DNA of 64,000 nt from positions 124,001 through 188,000 of the forward strand of contig NZ_BMLC01000002.1 of NCBI RefSeq assembly GCF_014645015.1, written 5' to 3'. Source of the DNA: Salinibacterium xinjiangense (GTDB lineage: Bacteria > Actinomycetota > Actinomycetes > Actinomycetales > Microbacteriaceae). Under the pieces are notes generated by a model. That model did not search any database. It saw nothing but the letters and a program-made list of their open reading frames with translations, and was not told the origin of the DNA. Below, one piece after another: positions 27,545-36,252 of this stretch. Position 1 is the stretch's first letter. The number at the start of each line of letters is the position of its first letter. A program made the translations under genes and the position numbers.

Positions 27545-30500
27545 TCAGTCGGCAAGCACCTTCGTGATGCGCTGCAGGCTCACAGGTTCTGCGGTAGCGA
27601 TGTGCTGCGCGAACAGGCTGAGACGCAGCTCCTCCAGCATCCAGCGCGCCCGGATGATGCGGGGCTCACCCGCGGCATCGACCGGCAGGGTGCCTCCCGC
27701 CGTGACGTAGCGCCCTTGCGCGAGCTGCACCTCGGTCATCCAGACCCTGTCCCTGGCAGGATTCTCGACGAGCTTGCCCACGCGATGGATCAGCCCGTCG
27801 AGGTAGGCGGGGATGCGGCGCAGGCGCTCGAGCCCGGTCGCGCTCACGAAACGGTCGAAGACGAGGGCATCCAGCTGGCTGCGGGCGTCGCCGAGGGGTG
27901 CGATGAGGGCGAGGCTCGTAGCGGCCTTGATCGACTTGTCAGCCTCGCGGGCTTTGGCGGTGATGCGGGAGACGAGTGCAACGGCCTGGAAGAGCGCGTC
28001 GACGATGGTGGCCGAGACCGCATCCCGAGCCGTCTCGAACTCGGCTCGCGTGAACAGCTGGCCATCGCCGATGACGGCGTCGATGCAGGCGATCATGCAG
28101 TCCTCGAACAGGGCGGCGTTCGTGCGGTACGGGCTCTGGGCGAGCACCAGCTTCTCCTGGGTGGTGAGGTGCTCCTGCACATAGCCGGTCGGGGATGGGA
28201 TCGCGAGCAGCAGCAGGCGCCGCACTCCGAGACGATGCGCCGCAGCCTGGTCTTCCGGCGTGCTCATGAGCCTGATGGCGACACCGGACTTCTCATCGAC
28301 GAGAGCCGGATACGCGCGAATCGTGTTCGAACCGTGCCTGGTGTCGCGGCTGCGGTCGAGCTCCTCGAAATCCCAGGTCGTGATTCCGGCGCGCTCGAGG
28401 CGGTCGCTCTGCGGCAGCGCAGCCGAGGCCTTCTCCGTCACGCGCGCGACGCTCGCCCGCGCCACCGGCTTGAGGCTGGCCTGCAGCGCGCTCAGCGCCT
28501 TGCCGCTCGCCACACGGTTCGCGCGGTCATCCATCACGGCGAAAGTCACGCGCAGGTGCGCGGGAACCCGGTCGAGGTCGAAGTCGGCGACGGTCACGGG
28601 CGTGTAGGTCTTCGCGGTGATCTGGCGCGCGAGGAACGCGACGAGAGAACCTTCCGGGTCACCCGCTTCTGCGAGGAGAGTGCGCGCCCAGTCTGCCGCC
28701 GGCACGACATGGCGTCGGATGCTCTTCGGCAGTGACCGGATCAGCGCGGTCACCAGCTCTTCGCGCAGGCCCGGCACCTGCCAGTCGAACCCGTCGGGCT
28801 TCAGCCCCGCCAGCAGCGGCAGCGGGACGGAGACCGTGACGCCGTCATCCTCTGTGCCCGGCTCGAAACGATAGCTGAGGTCGAGCGACTGGTCGCCCTG
28901 CTGCCAGGTGCTCGGGAAGGCGTCGTGGTCGAGATTGGGCGTCTCGTCGTCAACGAGGTTCTCGGCGGTCATCGTCAGCAGGTCGGGAGAGTCGACCTTC
29001 GCTTTGCGCCACCATCCCTCGAAGTCCCTCGTCGACGCCACCTCGGGTGGGATACGCCGATTGTAGAAGTCGAAGATCGCCTCATCGTCGAACAGGATGT
29101 CGCGGCGCCTGGTGCGCTCCTCGAGCTGGGACAGCTCGGAACGCAGTCGCTTATTGGCCCTGTCGAAGTCGTACAGTCGCGCCCGCAGGGTCTCTTCCGT
29201 CACGTCGCCCTCGACCAGCGCGTGCCTGATGAACAGTTCGCGCGCATACTGCGGATCGATGCGGGAGAACTGCACGCGGCGCTTGACGATGATCGGCACC
29301 CCGTAGAGGGTGGCTCGCTCGAAGGCAACGGACGCCCCCTGCCTGCGTTCCCAGTGCGGTTCCGAGTAGGTGCGCTTGACGAGGTCTGCCGCGATCGACT
29401 CGGCCCAGGCGGGGTCGATAGCGGCGTTCATCCTCGCAAAGAGTCGGCTGGTCTCGACGAGCTCGGCGCTCATCACCGCGGCGGGCTGCTTTTTCGAGAG
29501 AGCCGAGCCGGGGAAGATCACGAATCGTGACTGGCGCGCGCCGATGTAATCCTTCTTCGCTGAATCCTTGAGTCCGATCTGGCTGAGCAGCCCCGCGAGC
29601 AGTGACCGGTGGATGCCGTCGGGGTTCGCGTGCGCGTCGCCGATGTGTAGCCCCAGCTGTTTCGAGGTGCGCGACAGCTGCCGATACACGTCCTGCCATT
29701 CGCGCACGCGCAGGAAATTCAGGTATTCGTTTTTCACCTCGCGACGGAACTGGTTGCCGCTGAGCTCTTTCTGCCTCTCTTCGAGGTGGTTCCAGAGGTT
29801 CAGCAGGGTCAGGAAGTCACTCGTCGGGTCGGTAAATCTCGCGTGCTGCTGGTCGGCCTGTGCGCGCCGTTCCAGCGGGCGCTCGCGCGGATCCTGGATG
29901 CTCAGCCCCGCAACGATCACCATCACCTCACGGGTGGTGGAGTGCTGCTTCGACTCGATCACCATGCGTGCCAGCCGCGGGTCGATCGGCAGCTGGCTGA
30001 GCTGTTTGCCGACGCGCGTGATCGTAGAATCCGCGGTGATCGCGTTCAATTCGCGAAGCAGGTCGAGCCCGTCTTTGATGCCGCGGGATTCCGGCGGCTG
30101 CAAAAATGGGAAGGCGACGATCTCGCCGAGCCCGAGCGAGATCATCTGCAGGATGACGGCAGCCAGGTTGGTGCGCAGGATCTCGGGTTCGGTGAACTCG
30201 GGCCGCTTGCCGAAGTCCTCCTCCGAGTAGAGCCGGATGGCGATGCCGTCGCTCGTGCGACCGGACCGGCCGCTGCGCTGGTTGGCCGACGCCTGGCTGA
30301 TCGCCTCGATCGGCAGCCGCTGGATCTTGGATCGCACGCTGTACCGGCTGATGCGCGCGGTGCCGGCGTCGATGACGTACCGGATGCCCGGCACAGTCAG
30401 GCTCGTCTCCGCGACGTTCGTCGCCAGCACTATGCGGCGGCGGGTTCCCGGAGTTCTGCTGCTCTCGAACACCCGGTGCTGGTCTGCGGCGCTGAGGCGA

Positions 30501-31351
30501 CCGTAGAGCGGGAGCACCTCGGTTCCGGGCAGGTGCCGACCCCGGATGGCGTCTTCCGCATCCCGGATCTCGTTCTCGCCGGACAGGAACACCAGCACGT
30601 CGCCGTCGCTCTCGCGCCCGAGCTCGTCGACCGCGTCGTTGATCGCCTGGAAGAGGTCGCGGCCTTCGGCGCTGTCTCGGGTGCTGTCGTCGTCAGGGTC
30701 TGCGTCCAGGTCTGCATCCGGCACGAGCGGCCGGTAGCGGATCTCGACCGGGTAGGTGCGGCCGGAGACCTCAATGATGGGCGCCGGGGTACCGTCGGCG
30801 TCGGCGAAATGCCGCGCGAAACTTCCTGGGTCGATCGTCGCGCTGGTGATGATGACCTTTAGGTCGGGTCGCCTCGGCAACAGCTGTTTGAGGTAGCCGA
30901 GCAGGAAGTCGACGGTCAGGCTGCGTTCGTGTGCCTCGTCGATGATGATGGCGTCGTACTTTTTGAGGTCGCGATCACGGTGGATCTCGTTGAGCAGGAT
31001 GCCGTCGGTCATCAGCTTGATCTTCGTGTCTTTGCCGACCCGGTCGGTGAACCGCACCTGGTAGCCGACGAGCTGCCCCACCTCCTGCCCGAGCTCCTCC
31101 GCGATGCGCTCCGCTATCGTGCGCGCTGCGATCCTGCGGGGCTGGGTGTGCCCGATGCTGTCGAAGCCGAGCTCCATGAGCATCTTCGGGATCTGGGTGG
31201 TCTTTCCCGAACCGGTGGCCCCGGCGACGATCACCACCTGGCTGCCGCGGATCGCCTCCTCGATATCGTCTTTGCGCTGGCTGACGGGGAGGTCGGGCGG
31301 GAAGGTGACGTGCGGGGGCCCGCTTATCGGGGGCGGGCTCTCAGAAGACAT
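27545..31351 (-). CDS. hrpA: ATP-dependent RNA helicase HrpA
   Basis: This 1268-residue DEAH-box helicase has P-loop [14 protein letters not shown], the DEAH motif [22 protein letters not shown] at motif III, and motif [14 protein letters not shown]. It is followed by the ratchet/OB-fold region and the long DUF3418 C-terminal domain characteristic of HrpA. HrpA resolves stalled ribosomes or mRNA structures in proteobacteria. The ATG at 31351 is chosen over a GTG three codons upstream because of the GAGG box in front of it. Confidence 0.95.
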   Translation of the reverse strand: MSSESPPPISGPPHVTFPPDLPVSQRKDDIEEAIRGSQVVIVAGATGSGKTTQIPKMLMELGFDSIGHTQPRRIAARTIAERIAEELGQEVGQLVGYQVRFTDRVGKDTKIKLMTDGILLNEIHRDRDLKKYDAIIIDEAHERSLTVDFLLGYLKQLLPRRPDLKVIITSATIDPGSFARHFADADGTPAPIIEVSGRTYPVEIRYRPLVPDADLDADPDDDSTRDSAEGRDLFQAINDAVDELGRESDGDVLVFLSGENEIRDAEDAIRGRHLPGTEVLPLYGRLSAADQHRVFESSRTPGTRRRIVLATNVAETSLTVPGIRYVIDAGTARISRYSVRSKIQRLPIEAISQASANQRSGRSGRTSDGIAIRLYSEEDFGKRPEFTEPEILRTNLAAVILQMISLGLGEIVAFPFLQPPESRGIKDGLDLLRELNAITADSTITRVGKQLSQLPIDPRLARMVIESKQHSTTREVMVIVAGLSIQDPRERPLERRAQADQQHARFTDPTSDFLTLLNLWNHLEERQKELSGNQFRREVKNEYLNFLRVREWQDVYRQLSRTSKQLGLHIGDAHANPDGIHRSLLAGLLSQIGLKDSAKKDYIGARQSRFVIFPGSALSKKQPAAVMSAELVETSRLFARMNAAIDPAWAESIAADLVKRTYSEPHWERRQGASVAFERATLYGVPIIVKRRVQFSRIDPQYARELFIRHALVEGDVTEETLRARLYDFDRANKRLRSELSQLEERTRRRDILFDDEAIFDFYNRRIPPEVASTRDFEGWWRKAKVDSPDLLTMTAENLVDDETPNLDHDAFPSTWQQGDQSLDLSYRFEPGTEDDGVTVSVPLPLLAGLKPDGFDWQVPGLREELVTALIRSLPKSIRRHVVPAADWARTLLAEAGDPEGSLVAFLARQITAKTYTPVTVADFDLDRVPAHLRVTFAVMDDRANRVASGKALSALQASLKPVARASVARVTEKASAALPQSDRLERAGITTWDFEELDRSRDTRHGSNTIRAYPALVDEKSGVAIRLMSTPEDQAAAHRLGVRRLLLLAIPSPTGYVQEHLTTQEKLVLAQSPYRTNAALFEDCMIACIDAVIGDGQLFTRAEFETARDAVSATIVDALFQAVALVSRITAKAREADKSIKAATSLALIAPLGDARSQLDALVFDRFVSATGLERLRRIPAYLDGLIHRVGKLVENPARDRVWMTEVQLAQGRYVTAGGTLPVDAAGEPRIIRARWMLEELRLSLFAQHIATAEPVSLQRITKVLAD

Positions 31352-31416
31352 CAGCCTCACACTCTAACCCGGCTCGGTGGGATGCGCGGCGCCACCCGGT
31401 GCGGCATGCTGGGAAG

Positions 31417-33183
31417 GTGGACGAGTCACGGACGCCGGCGATCGTCTCCCTCGAGCGCCTGCGGGCGTCCCTCGCTGATGTGGGGCTCGGGTTGCCTCTC
31501 GACGCAGCGCAGCAGCACCGCGATGAAGCGGCCGCGGCCGTGCGCCAGATCGACGACTACATCCGCCCCCGCCTTGCCGACCTCGACGCTCCGCTGCTCG
31601 CTGTGGTGGGTGGTTCGACCGGCTCGGGCAAGTCGACGATCGTGAACGCGCTTGTGGGCACGCCGACCTCCAGGGCGGGAGTGATCCGCCCGACGACGCG
31701 GCAGCCGATCCTCGTGCACTCGCCCGCGGATGCCGGTTGGTTCGCATCAGACCGCATCCTGCCGGGGCTCGCGCGTGTGCGCGGCCAGGTGACGGCGGCG
31801 GGAACACCGGCGTCGTCTGCGGGGGATGCGCCGGCGGCATCCCGTATCAACGAACTGATGCTGCTCGGAATCGACCGCGTTCCGCCGTTCCTGGCCATCG
31901 TGGATGCCCCAGACATCGACTCGGTCGCCGACGACAACCGCGCCCTCGCCAGCCAACTGCTGGCGGCCGCCGACCTCTGGCTGTTCGTCACGACCGCGAA
32001 CCGCTACGCGGATGCCGTGCCGTGGCGGCTGCTCGACAACGCGGCGGCCCGCTCGATCACGGTCGGCGTCATCCTGAACCGTGTTCCGCCGGGTGCTGCC
32101 GCCGATGTGCTGCCGGACCTGAGGGGGATGCTCGACCAGCGCGGCCTGCCCGGCGCACCTGTCTTCGTCATCGATGAGCAGCCGCTCGACGACCTCGGCA
32201 TGCTGCCACCGACAGCCGTCGAGGCACCCCGGGCCTGGCTCGAGTCGATCGCGGGCGACCGTGCCGAGCGTGCCAGGGTCGCCGCCCGAACCTTGCGCGG
32301 CGCCGTCGACGACCTCGACCGGCGGGTGCAGGTGATCGCGGATGCCCGTCGCCAGCAGCTCGACTGGGTGGAGAGCGCCGTCGCCGCAGTCGCCCACGAG
32401 TACGAGCTGGCAGTCGAGGCCGTGGATGACGCCACCAAGGATGGCGCGCTGCTGCGCGGTGAGGTTCTCGCCCGCTGGCAGGATTTCGTGGGCACGTCTG
32501 ACGTGTTCCGACGGCTGGAAGGCTGGGTGTCGCGTGCGCGGGACCAGGCGACGGCGTGGTTACGCGGTCGGCCACAATCGGTGGTCGAGGTCGAGACGCA
32601 GATCGAGCGTGGGCTCCACGCTGTCATCGTCGACCAGGGTGGCAGCGCCGCCGGTGCTGCGTGGGCGAGCCTGCAGCGCAGCGCGGCCGGCCGGTCGATC
32701 GCTCAACAGCATCCAGGATTACGTTCGGAAAGTGCGGGATTCGCCGAAGCGTCGGCGACACTCGTGCGCGACTGGCAGGGCGCGCTGATGCGGCTCGTGC
32801 AGCAGAACGCAGGCTCGAAGCGGGTGCGGGCGCGGGTGCTGTCGCTCGGCCTGAACGTTGTGACCGTCGCTCTCATGGTGGTGGTGTTTGCCTCCACCGG
32901 CGGCCTGACCGGCGGCGAGGTTGCGATCGCGGGTGGGTCGGCCGTGGTCGGCCAGAAGCTGCTCGAGACAATTTTCGGTGAGGACGCCGTGCGGCGCCTC
33001 GCGCTCGAGGCCCGCCGCGACCTGCAGCAGCGGGTGCGTGCCCTGTTCGATGGGGAAGCCGCGAGGGTCACGGCGGCGCTCGAGGAGGCGAGGATGGGCG
33101 CGTCGCCCGAGGTGCTTCGTCGTGAGTCCGAGGCGCTCCTCCACGATGTGGAGCGGGCCGCGGCATCCGGTGACCGCCCATGA
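31417..33183 (+). CDS. Dynamin-like GTPase, first of an adjacent pair
   Basis: This 588-residue GTPase has a P-loop GGSTGSGKSTIVNALVG near residues 64-80, a switch/G3-like IVDAPDIDSV, a G4-like ILNRVPP, a long helical stalk region, and a C-terminal hydrophobic segment (NVVTVALMVVVFAS... GGEVAIAGGSAVVG). Size and pairing recall the Streptomyces dynamin-like DynA, which acts with DynB at FtsZ rings during sporulation septation. Membrane remodelling or septum stabilisation is inferred. The GTG at 31417 (VDESRTPAIV) is preferred; a GTG at 31399 is also in frame. Its stop overlaps the next start as ATGA. Confidence 0.8.
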   Translation: MDESRTPAIVSLERLRASLADVGLGLPLDAAQQHRDEAAAAVRQIDDYIRPRLADLDAPLLAVVGGSTGSGKSTIVNALVGTPTSRAGVIRPTTRQPILVHSPADAGWFASDRILPGLARVRGQVTAAGTPASSAGDAPAASRINELMLLGIDRVPPFLAIVDAPDIDSVADDNRALASQLLAAADLWLFVTTANRYADAVPWRLLDNAAARSITVGVILNRVPPGAAADVLPDLRGMLDQRGLPGAPVFVIDEQPLDDLGMLPPTAVEAPRAWLESIAGDRAERARVAARTLRGAVDDLDRRVQVIADARRQQLDWVESAVAAVAHEYELAVEAVDDATKDGALLRGEVLARWQDFVGTSDVFRRLEGWVSRARDQATAWLRGRPQSVVEVETQIERGLHAVIVDQGGSAAGAAWASLQRSAAGRSIAQQHPGLRSESAGFAEASATLVRDWQGALMRLVQQNAGSKRVRARVLSLGLNVVTVALMVVVFASTGGLTGGEVAIAGGSAVVGQKLLETIFGEDAVRRLALEARRDLQQRVRALFDGEAARVTAALEEARMGASPEVLRRESEALLHDVERAAASGDRP

Positions 33184-34772
33184 CGTCGACGTTGGATGCG
33201 CGACTGGATGCCCTACGCATGCTGCTCGACTCGGGGAACGGTCGCATCGACGATGAGACTGCCGCTGGGCTTGACGCCCTGCTCGGGCGGGCCAGCGCTC
33301 GCCGCAGCCTCTCACCCGAGTTCACGGTCGTGGGAGTGTTCGGCGCGACGGGTTCGGGCAAGTCGAGCCTCGTGAACGCGCTCGTCGGTGCAGACGTGGC
33401 GCGCACCCACGTGCGTCGCCCGACGACCTCGCAGGCGCTGTCGGTGGGCTGGAACGCCGATACGGCTGCCGAGCTGCTCGACTGGCTGGGCGTGCGGGAG
33501 CGGGTGGTGCGCCAGGATCCGATCGACCCGAGGGCACAGAAGCTACTGCTGCTCGACCTGCCGGACTTTGACTCGATAGAGCTGGCGAACCGGGATGTCG
33601 CGCAGCGGCTCGTCGCGCAGGTGGATGCTCTGGTCTGGGTGGTCGATCCCCAAAAATACGCAGATGAGGTGCTGCACGTGCAGTTCATCGCACCCCATGC
33701 TCGCCACGGTGCCGTGACCCTGGTGGTACTCAATCAGGTGGACCTGCTGCCGGAGTCGCAGGTCGCCGGTGTGATGGATTCGCTGCGTGGCATCCTCGCC
33801 AACGATGGTCTCGGCCGGGCGAAGGTGCTGCCGGTGAGCGCGCGGACGGGTGTCGGCATCCCACGGTTGAGGGCGGCGATCGGCGACCTCGCGGCAGCGG
33901 GGGAGTTGCGGGATGCGCGGTTGGCGGCCGACGTCTCGACTCTGGCCGCCGCGATCCCGGAGCCCGGCGTGTTGCCGCGTCGCACGGACGTTCCACTCGA
34001 CCGACTTACGAGGGAGCTGGCGGATGCCGCTGGCGTTCCCGTGGTCGCGTCGGCGGTGGCTGGCTCGTACCGCAAGCGCTCGCAGCAGGCGACCGGATGG
34101 CCGGTGGTCTCGTGGCTGGTCAGGTTCAGGGTCGATCCCCTGCGCAGGCTCGGGCTCGGGCCGCTCGCTAAGGGTTCCGGCACAGATTCCGATCCGGCAC
34201 TGCACCGAACGAGCATGCCGGCCCTGAGCGCAGGGGGCCGGGCCGCCGTATCGATGTCGGTGCGCGGGTTTGCGGATGCCGCGGGCGAGGGTTTGACGGA
34301 ATCGTGGCGGGCGGGCATCCGCTCGGTCACCGATGGCACGATCGCCTCGCTTCCCGATGAACTGGATCTCGCGATCGCACGCACCAGGCTGCCCGCGAAA
34401 GGCTCGTGGTGGTGGGCGATCTTCGCTGTCGTCCAGTGGGTGGCGTTGCTGGCCGCGCTTGTCGGGGCGGGTTGGCTGCTCGCGAACGCGCTGCTGCCGG
34501 GGGTCGGCCTGCCGAGGTTCGAGGTTCCGACGGTGGAGGGGTGGGCGGTGCCTACACTGCTGATCGTCGCGGGTGTGCTGCTGGGCATCCTGCTCGGTGT
34601 GCTGGGGGCGGTGATCGGGAGAGCCGTCAGCGCCTCGCGCCGACGCCGTGCCCGCAAGGCGCTCACAGCCTCGGTGCGCGAGGTCACCCGACGGGTTGTC
34701 GTGGGGCCGATCGTCGCCGAACTCGACCGAGCACGAGAGTTCGTGATCGCGCTGGCTGTCGCGCGAGACTGA
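33180..34772 (+). CDS. Dynamin-like GTPase with C-terminal membrane hairpin, second of the pair
   Basis: This 530-residue GTPase has the P-loop GATGSGKSSLVNALVGADVA near residue 60, G3 LLLDLPDFDSIE, G4 LVVLNQVDLLP and a VSARTG motif. The C-terminal part carries two membrane helices (near residues 402-430 and 455-485) followed by a basic cytoplasmic tail. This layout matches the membrane-embedded partner DynB of Streptomyces in size and topology. It is translationally coupled to the upstream GTPase, so the two probably form a heteromeric membrane complex. Confidence 0.8.
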   Translation: MTSTLDARLDALRMLLDSGNGRIDDETAAGLDALLGRASARRSLSPEFTVVGVFGATGSGKSSLVNALVGADVARTHVRRPTTSQALSVGWNADTAAELLDWLGVRERVVRQDPIDPRAQKLLLLDLPDFDSIELANRDVAQRLVAQVDALVWVVDPQKYADEVLHVQFIAPHARHGAVTLVVLNQVDLLPESQVAGVMDSLRGILANDGLGRAKVLPVSARTGVGIPRLRAAIGDLAAAGELRDARLAADVSTLAAAIPEPGVLPRRTDVPLDRLTRELADAAGVPVVASAVAGSYRKRSQQATGWPVVSWLVRFRVDPLRRLGLGPLAKGSGTDSDPALHRTSMPALSAGGRAAVSMSVRGFADAAGEGLTESWRAGIRSVTDGTIASLPDELDLAIARTRLPAKGSWWWAIFAVVQWVALLAALVGAGWLLANALLPGVGLPRFEVPTVEGWAVPTLLIVAGVLLGILLGVLGAVIGRAVSASRRRRARKALTASVREVTRRVVVGPIVAELDRAREFVIALAVARD

Positions 34773-34869
34773 GGCCTGGCACCGGATGCCTGCGCGCTCC
34801 CGCGGCCGCACAGCAGTAGACACTGTTCCCCCACACGGCCAGCCCGAGCGACCCTGTCCTGATTTTGAA

Positions 34870-34903
34870 TGTCAGTTGCGACTGGCATCAGTCGCAACTG
34901 ACA
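34870..34903. promoter_or_regulatory. Perfect 15-bp inverted repeat: operator of the ArsR-type regulator
   Basis: TGTCAGTTGCGACTG (34870-34884) and its exact complement (34889-34903) flank a 4-bp GCAT centre, ending 10 bp before the GTG of the regulator. Each arm contains its own CAGT-n4-ACTG dyad, so two dimers could bind side by side. Confidence 0.8.
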
Positions 34904-34913
34904 CAGTGTTTTT

Positions 34914-35300
34914 GTGCACCCGTTCGAAGTGTTGGCGGAGCCCGTCCGGCGTCGCCTTGTCGAGATCCTCGCGTCGGGCGAGCACACCACGGGCGAACTG
35001 GAGGGCGTCATCACCACGGAGTTCGGAGTCGGTCGCACCGCCGTCCAGCACCACCTCCGGTCGCTGCGGGACGCGGGGTGGATCGACAGTCGCGATGACT
35101 GGCCGAATCGGTGCCATCACCTGAGGCACGGGGTCATCGAACACATCGAAGGCTACGTTTTCGACCTGCGCAGGTTGTGGGACCAACGCGTCGGCTGGAA
35201 CGGTGAGGAGCAATCACCGTTCGAACCGCAGCACACGCGCAAGGGCAAGAGGGGCCACCGCCGAGATCCTGACGACATCTGGCTGCACGCGCTCGACTAA
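34914..35300 (+). CDS. ArsR-family winged-helix regulator
   Basis: This 128-residue regulator begins HPFEVLAEPVRRRLVEILASGEHTTGELEGVI, the usual ArsR N-terminus, followed by the recognition helix region GVGRTAVQHHLRSLRDAGWID. There are no cysteine metal-binding motifs, so it is probably not a metal sensor. The C-terminus is basic and His-rich (TRKGKRGHRRDPDD). A perfect palindrome immediately upstream of its start indicates autoregulation. The b-type cytochrome gene begins 25 bp downstream and is presumably co-regulated. Confidence 0.85.
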   Translation: MHPFEVLAEPVRRRLVEILASGEHTTGELEGVITTEFGVGRTAVQHHLRSLRDAGWIDSRDDWPNRCHHLRHGVIEHIEGYVFDLRRLWDQRVGWNGEEQSPFEPQHTRKGKRGHRRDPDDIWLHALD

Positions 35301-35325
35301 CATCTTCAACCGATATTCTGGGGGT

Positions 35326-36252
35326 GTGACGACGACCCAGACCTCCGCCACGCGAAGCCGTTGGTGGAAGCTCGCGTGGATCATTCCCGCCGGTCTCGTC
35401 GTCGTCGTGCTGGTTGTGCTGGCTGCACAGGGCATCCGGAGCCTTCCCGCCGTGCAGTCGTTCTTGATCGACTACCCCGGTGAGTCTGAGCTACCGGCGG
35501 GTTCCCCCGTCGGCTTGCCTGCCTGGCTCGGTTGGCAGCACTTCCTGAACTCGTTCTTCCTGCTGTTCATCATCAGGACGGGCTGGGAGATCCGCAAAGG
35601 CAAACGCCCCGCCGCGTTCTGGACCCGCAACAACACCGGCCTCATCCGAACGAAGAACCCGCCGGTACGCATCGGCCTGCCCACGTGGTTCCACCTCACG
35701 GTCGACTCGCTGTGGGTGCTCAACGGTGTCGTGTTCTACATCCTGTTGTTCGCCACCGGGCAATGGGTGAGAGTGATCCCCGTCAGCTGGGACGTCATTC
35801 CGAACGCGCTCTCCGCCGCCCTGCAGTACGCCTCGCTGGACTGGCCGACCGGGAACGGATGGATCAACTACAACGCGCTGCAGTTGCTCGCCTACTTCGC
35901 CACCACATTCATTGCAGCGCCGCTCGCCCTCGCCACCGGCATTCGCCTGGCGCCCGGCTTCTCGGCGACGTTCCGCTCAATGGACAGGGTTCTTCCGTTG
36001 TCGGTGGCCCGCGCCATCCACTGGCCCGTGATGATCTACTTCGTGGCCTTCATCATCGTGCACGTCACGCTCGTGCTCACCACCGGAGCCCTGCGCAACC
36101 TCAATCACATGTATGCAGCGCGCGACGACGAGGGCTGGCTCGGGTTCGCCTTCTTCGCCGGATCCGTCGTGCTCATGGTCATCGGCTGGTTCGCCGCACG
36201 ACCGAGCCTGCTGGCGCCCCTCGCCGCGCTCACCGGAAAAGTGCGCCGCTAG
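35326..36252 (+). CDS. b-type cytochrome membrane protein (cytochrome b/b6 domain)
   Basis: This 308-residue protein has about five membrane helices and haem-ligand histidines in WQHFLNSFFLLFIIRTGWE, TWFHLTVDSLWVL and AIHWPVMIYFVAFIIVHVTLV. It resembles the membrane cytochrome subunit of cytochrome b561 / thiosulfate-reductase-type systems. No partner oxidoreductase subunit is encoded nearby, so it appears as an orphan next to the ArsR regulator. The GTG at 35326 starts VTTTQTSATRSRWWK and fixes the N-terminal helix. Its TAG stop overlaps the convergent prpE stop within a palindromic CTAG. Confidence 0.82.
   Translation: MTTTQTSATRSRWWKLAWIIPAGLVVVVLVVLAAQGIRSLPAVQSFLIDYPGESELPAGSPVGLPAWLGWQHFLNSFFLLFIIRTGWEIRKGKRPAAFWTRNNTGLIRTKNPPVRIGLPTWFHLTVDSLWVLNGVVFYILLFATGQWVRVIPVSWDVIPNALSAALQYASLDWPTGNGWINYNALQLLAYFATTFIAAPLALATGIRLAPGFSATFRSMDRVLPLSVARAIHWPVMIYFVAFIIVHVTLVLTTGALRNLNHMYAARDDEGWLGFAFFAGSVVLMVIGWFAARPSLLAPLAALTGKVRR

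Noticed and set aside
27602-28735. 377-codon plus-strand open frame inside hrpA
   Set aside because: Antisense to the conserved C-terminal region of HrpA; Arg/Glu/Ala-rich artefact.
31361-31416. Possible small gene or RNA between hrpA and the first GTPase
   Set aside because: Too short, with no hairpin or reading frame that stands out.
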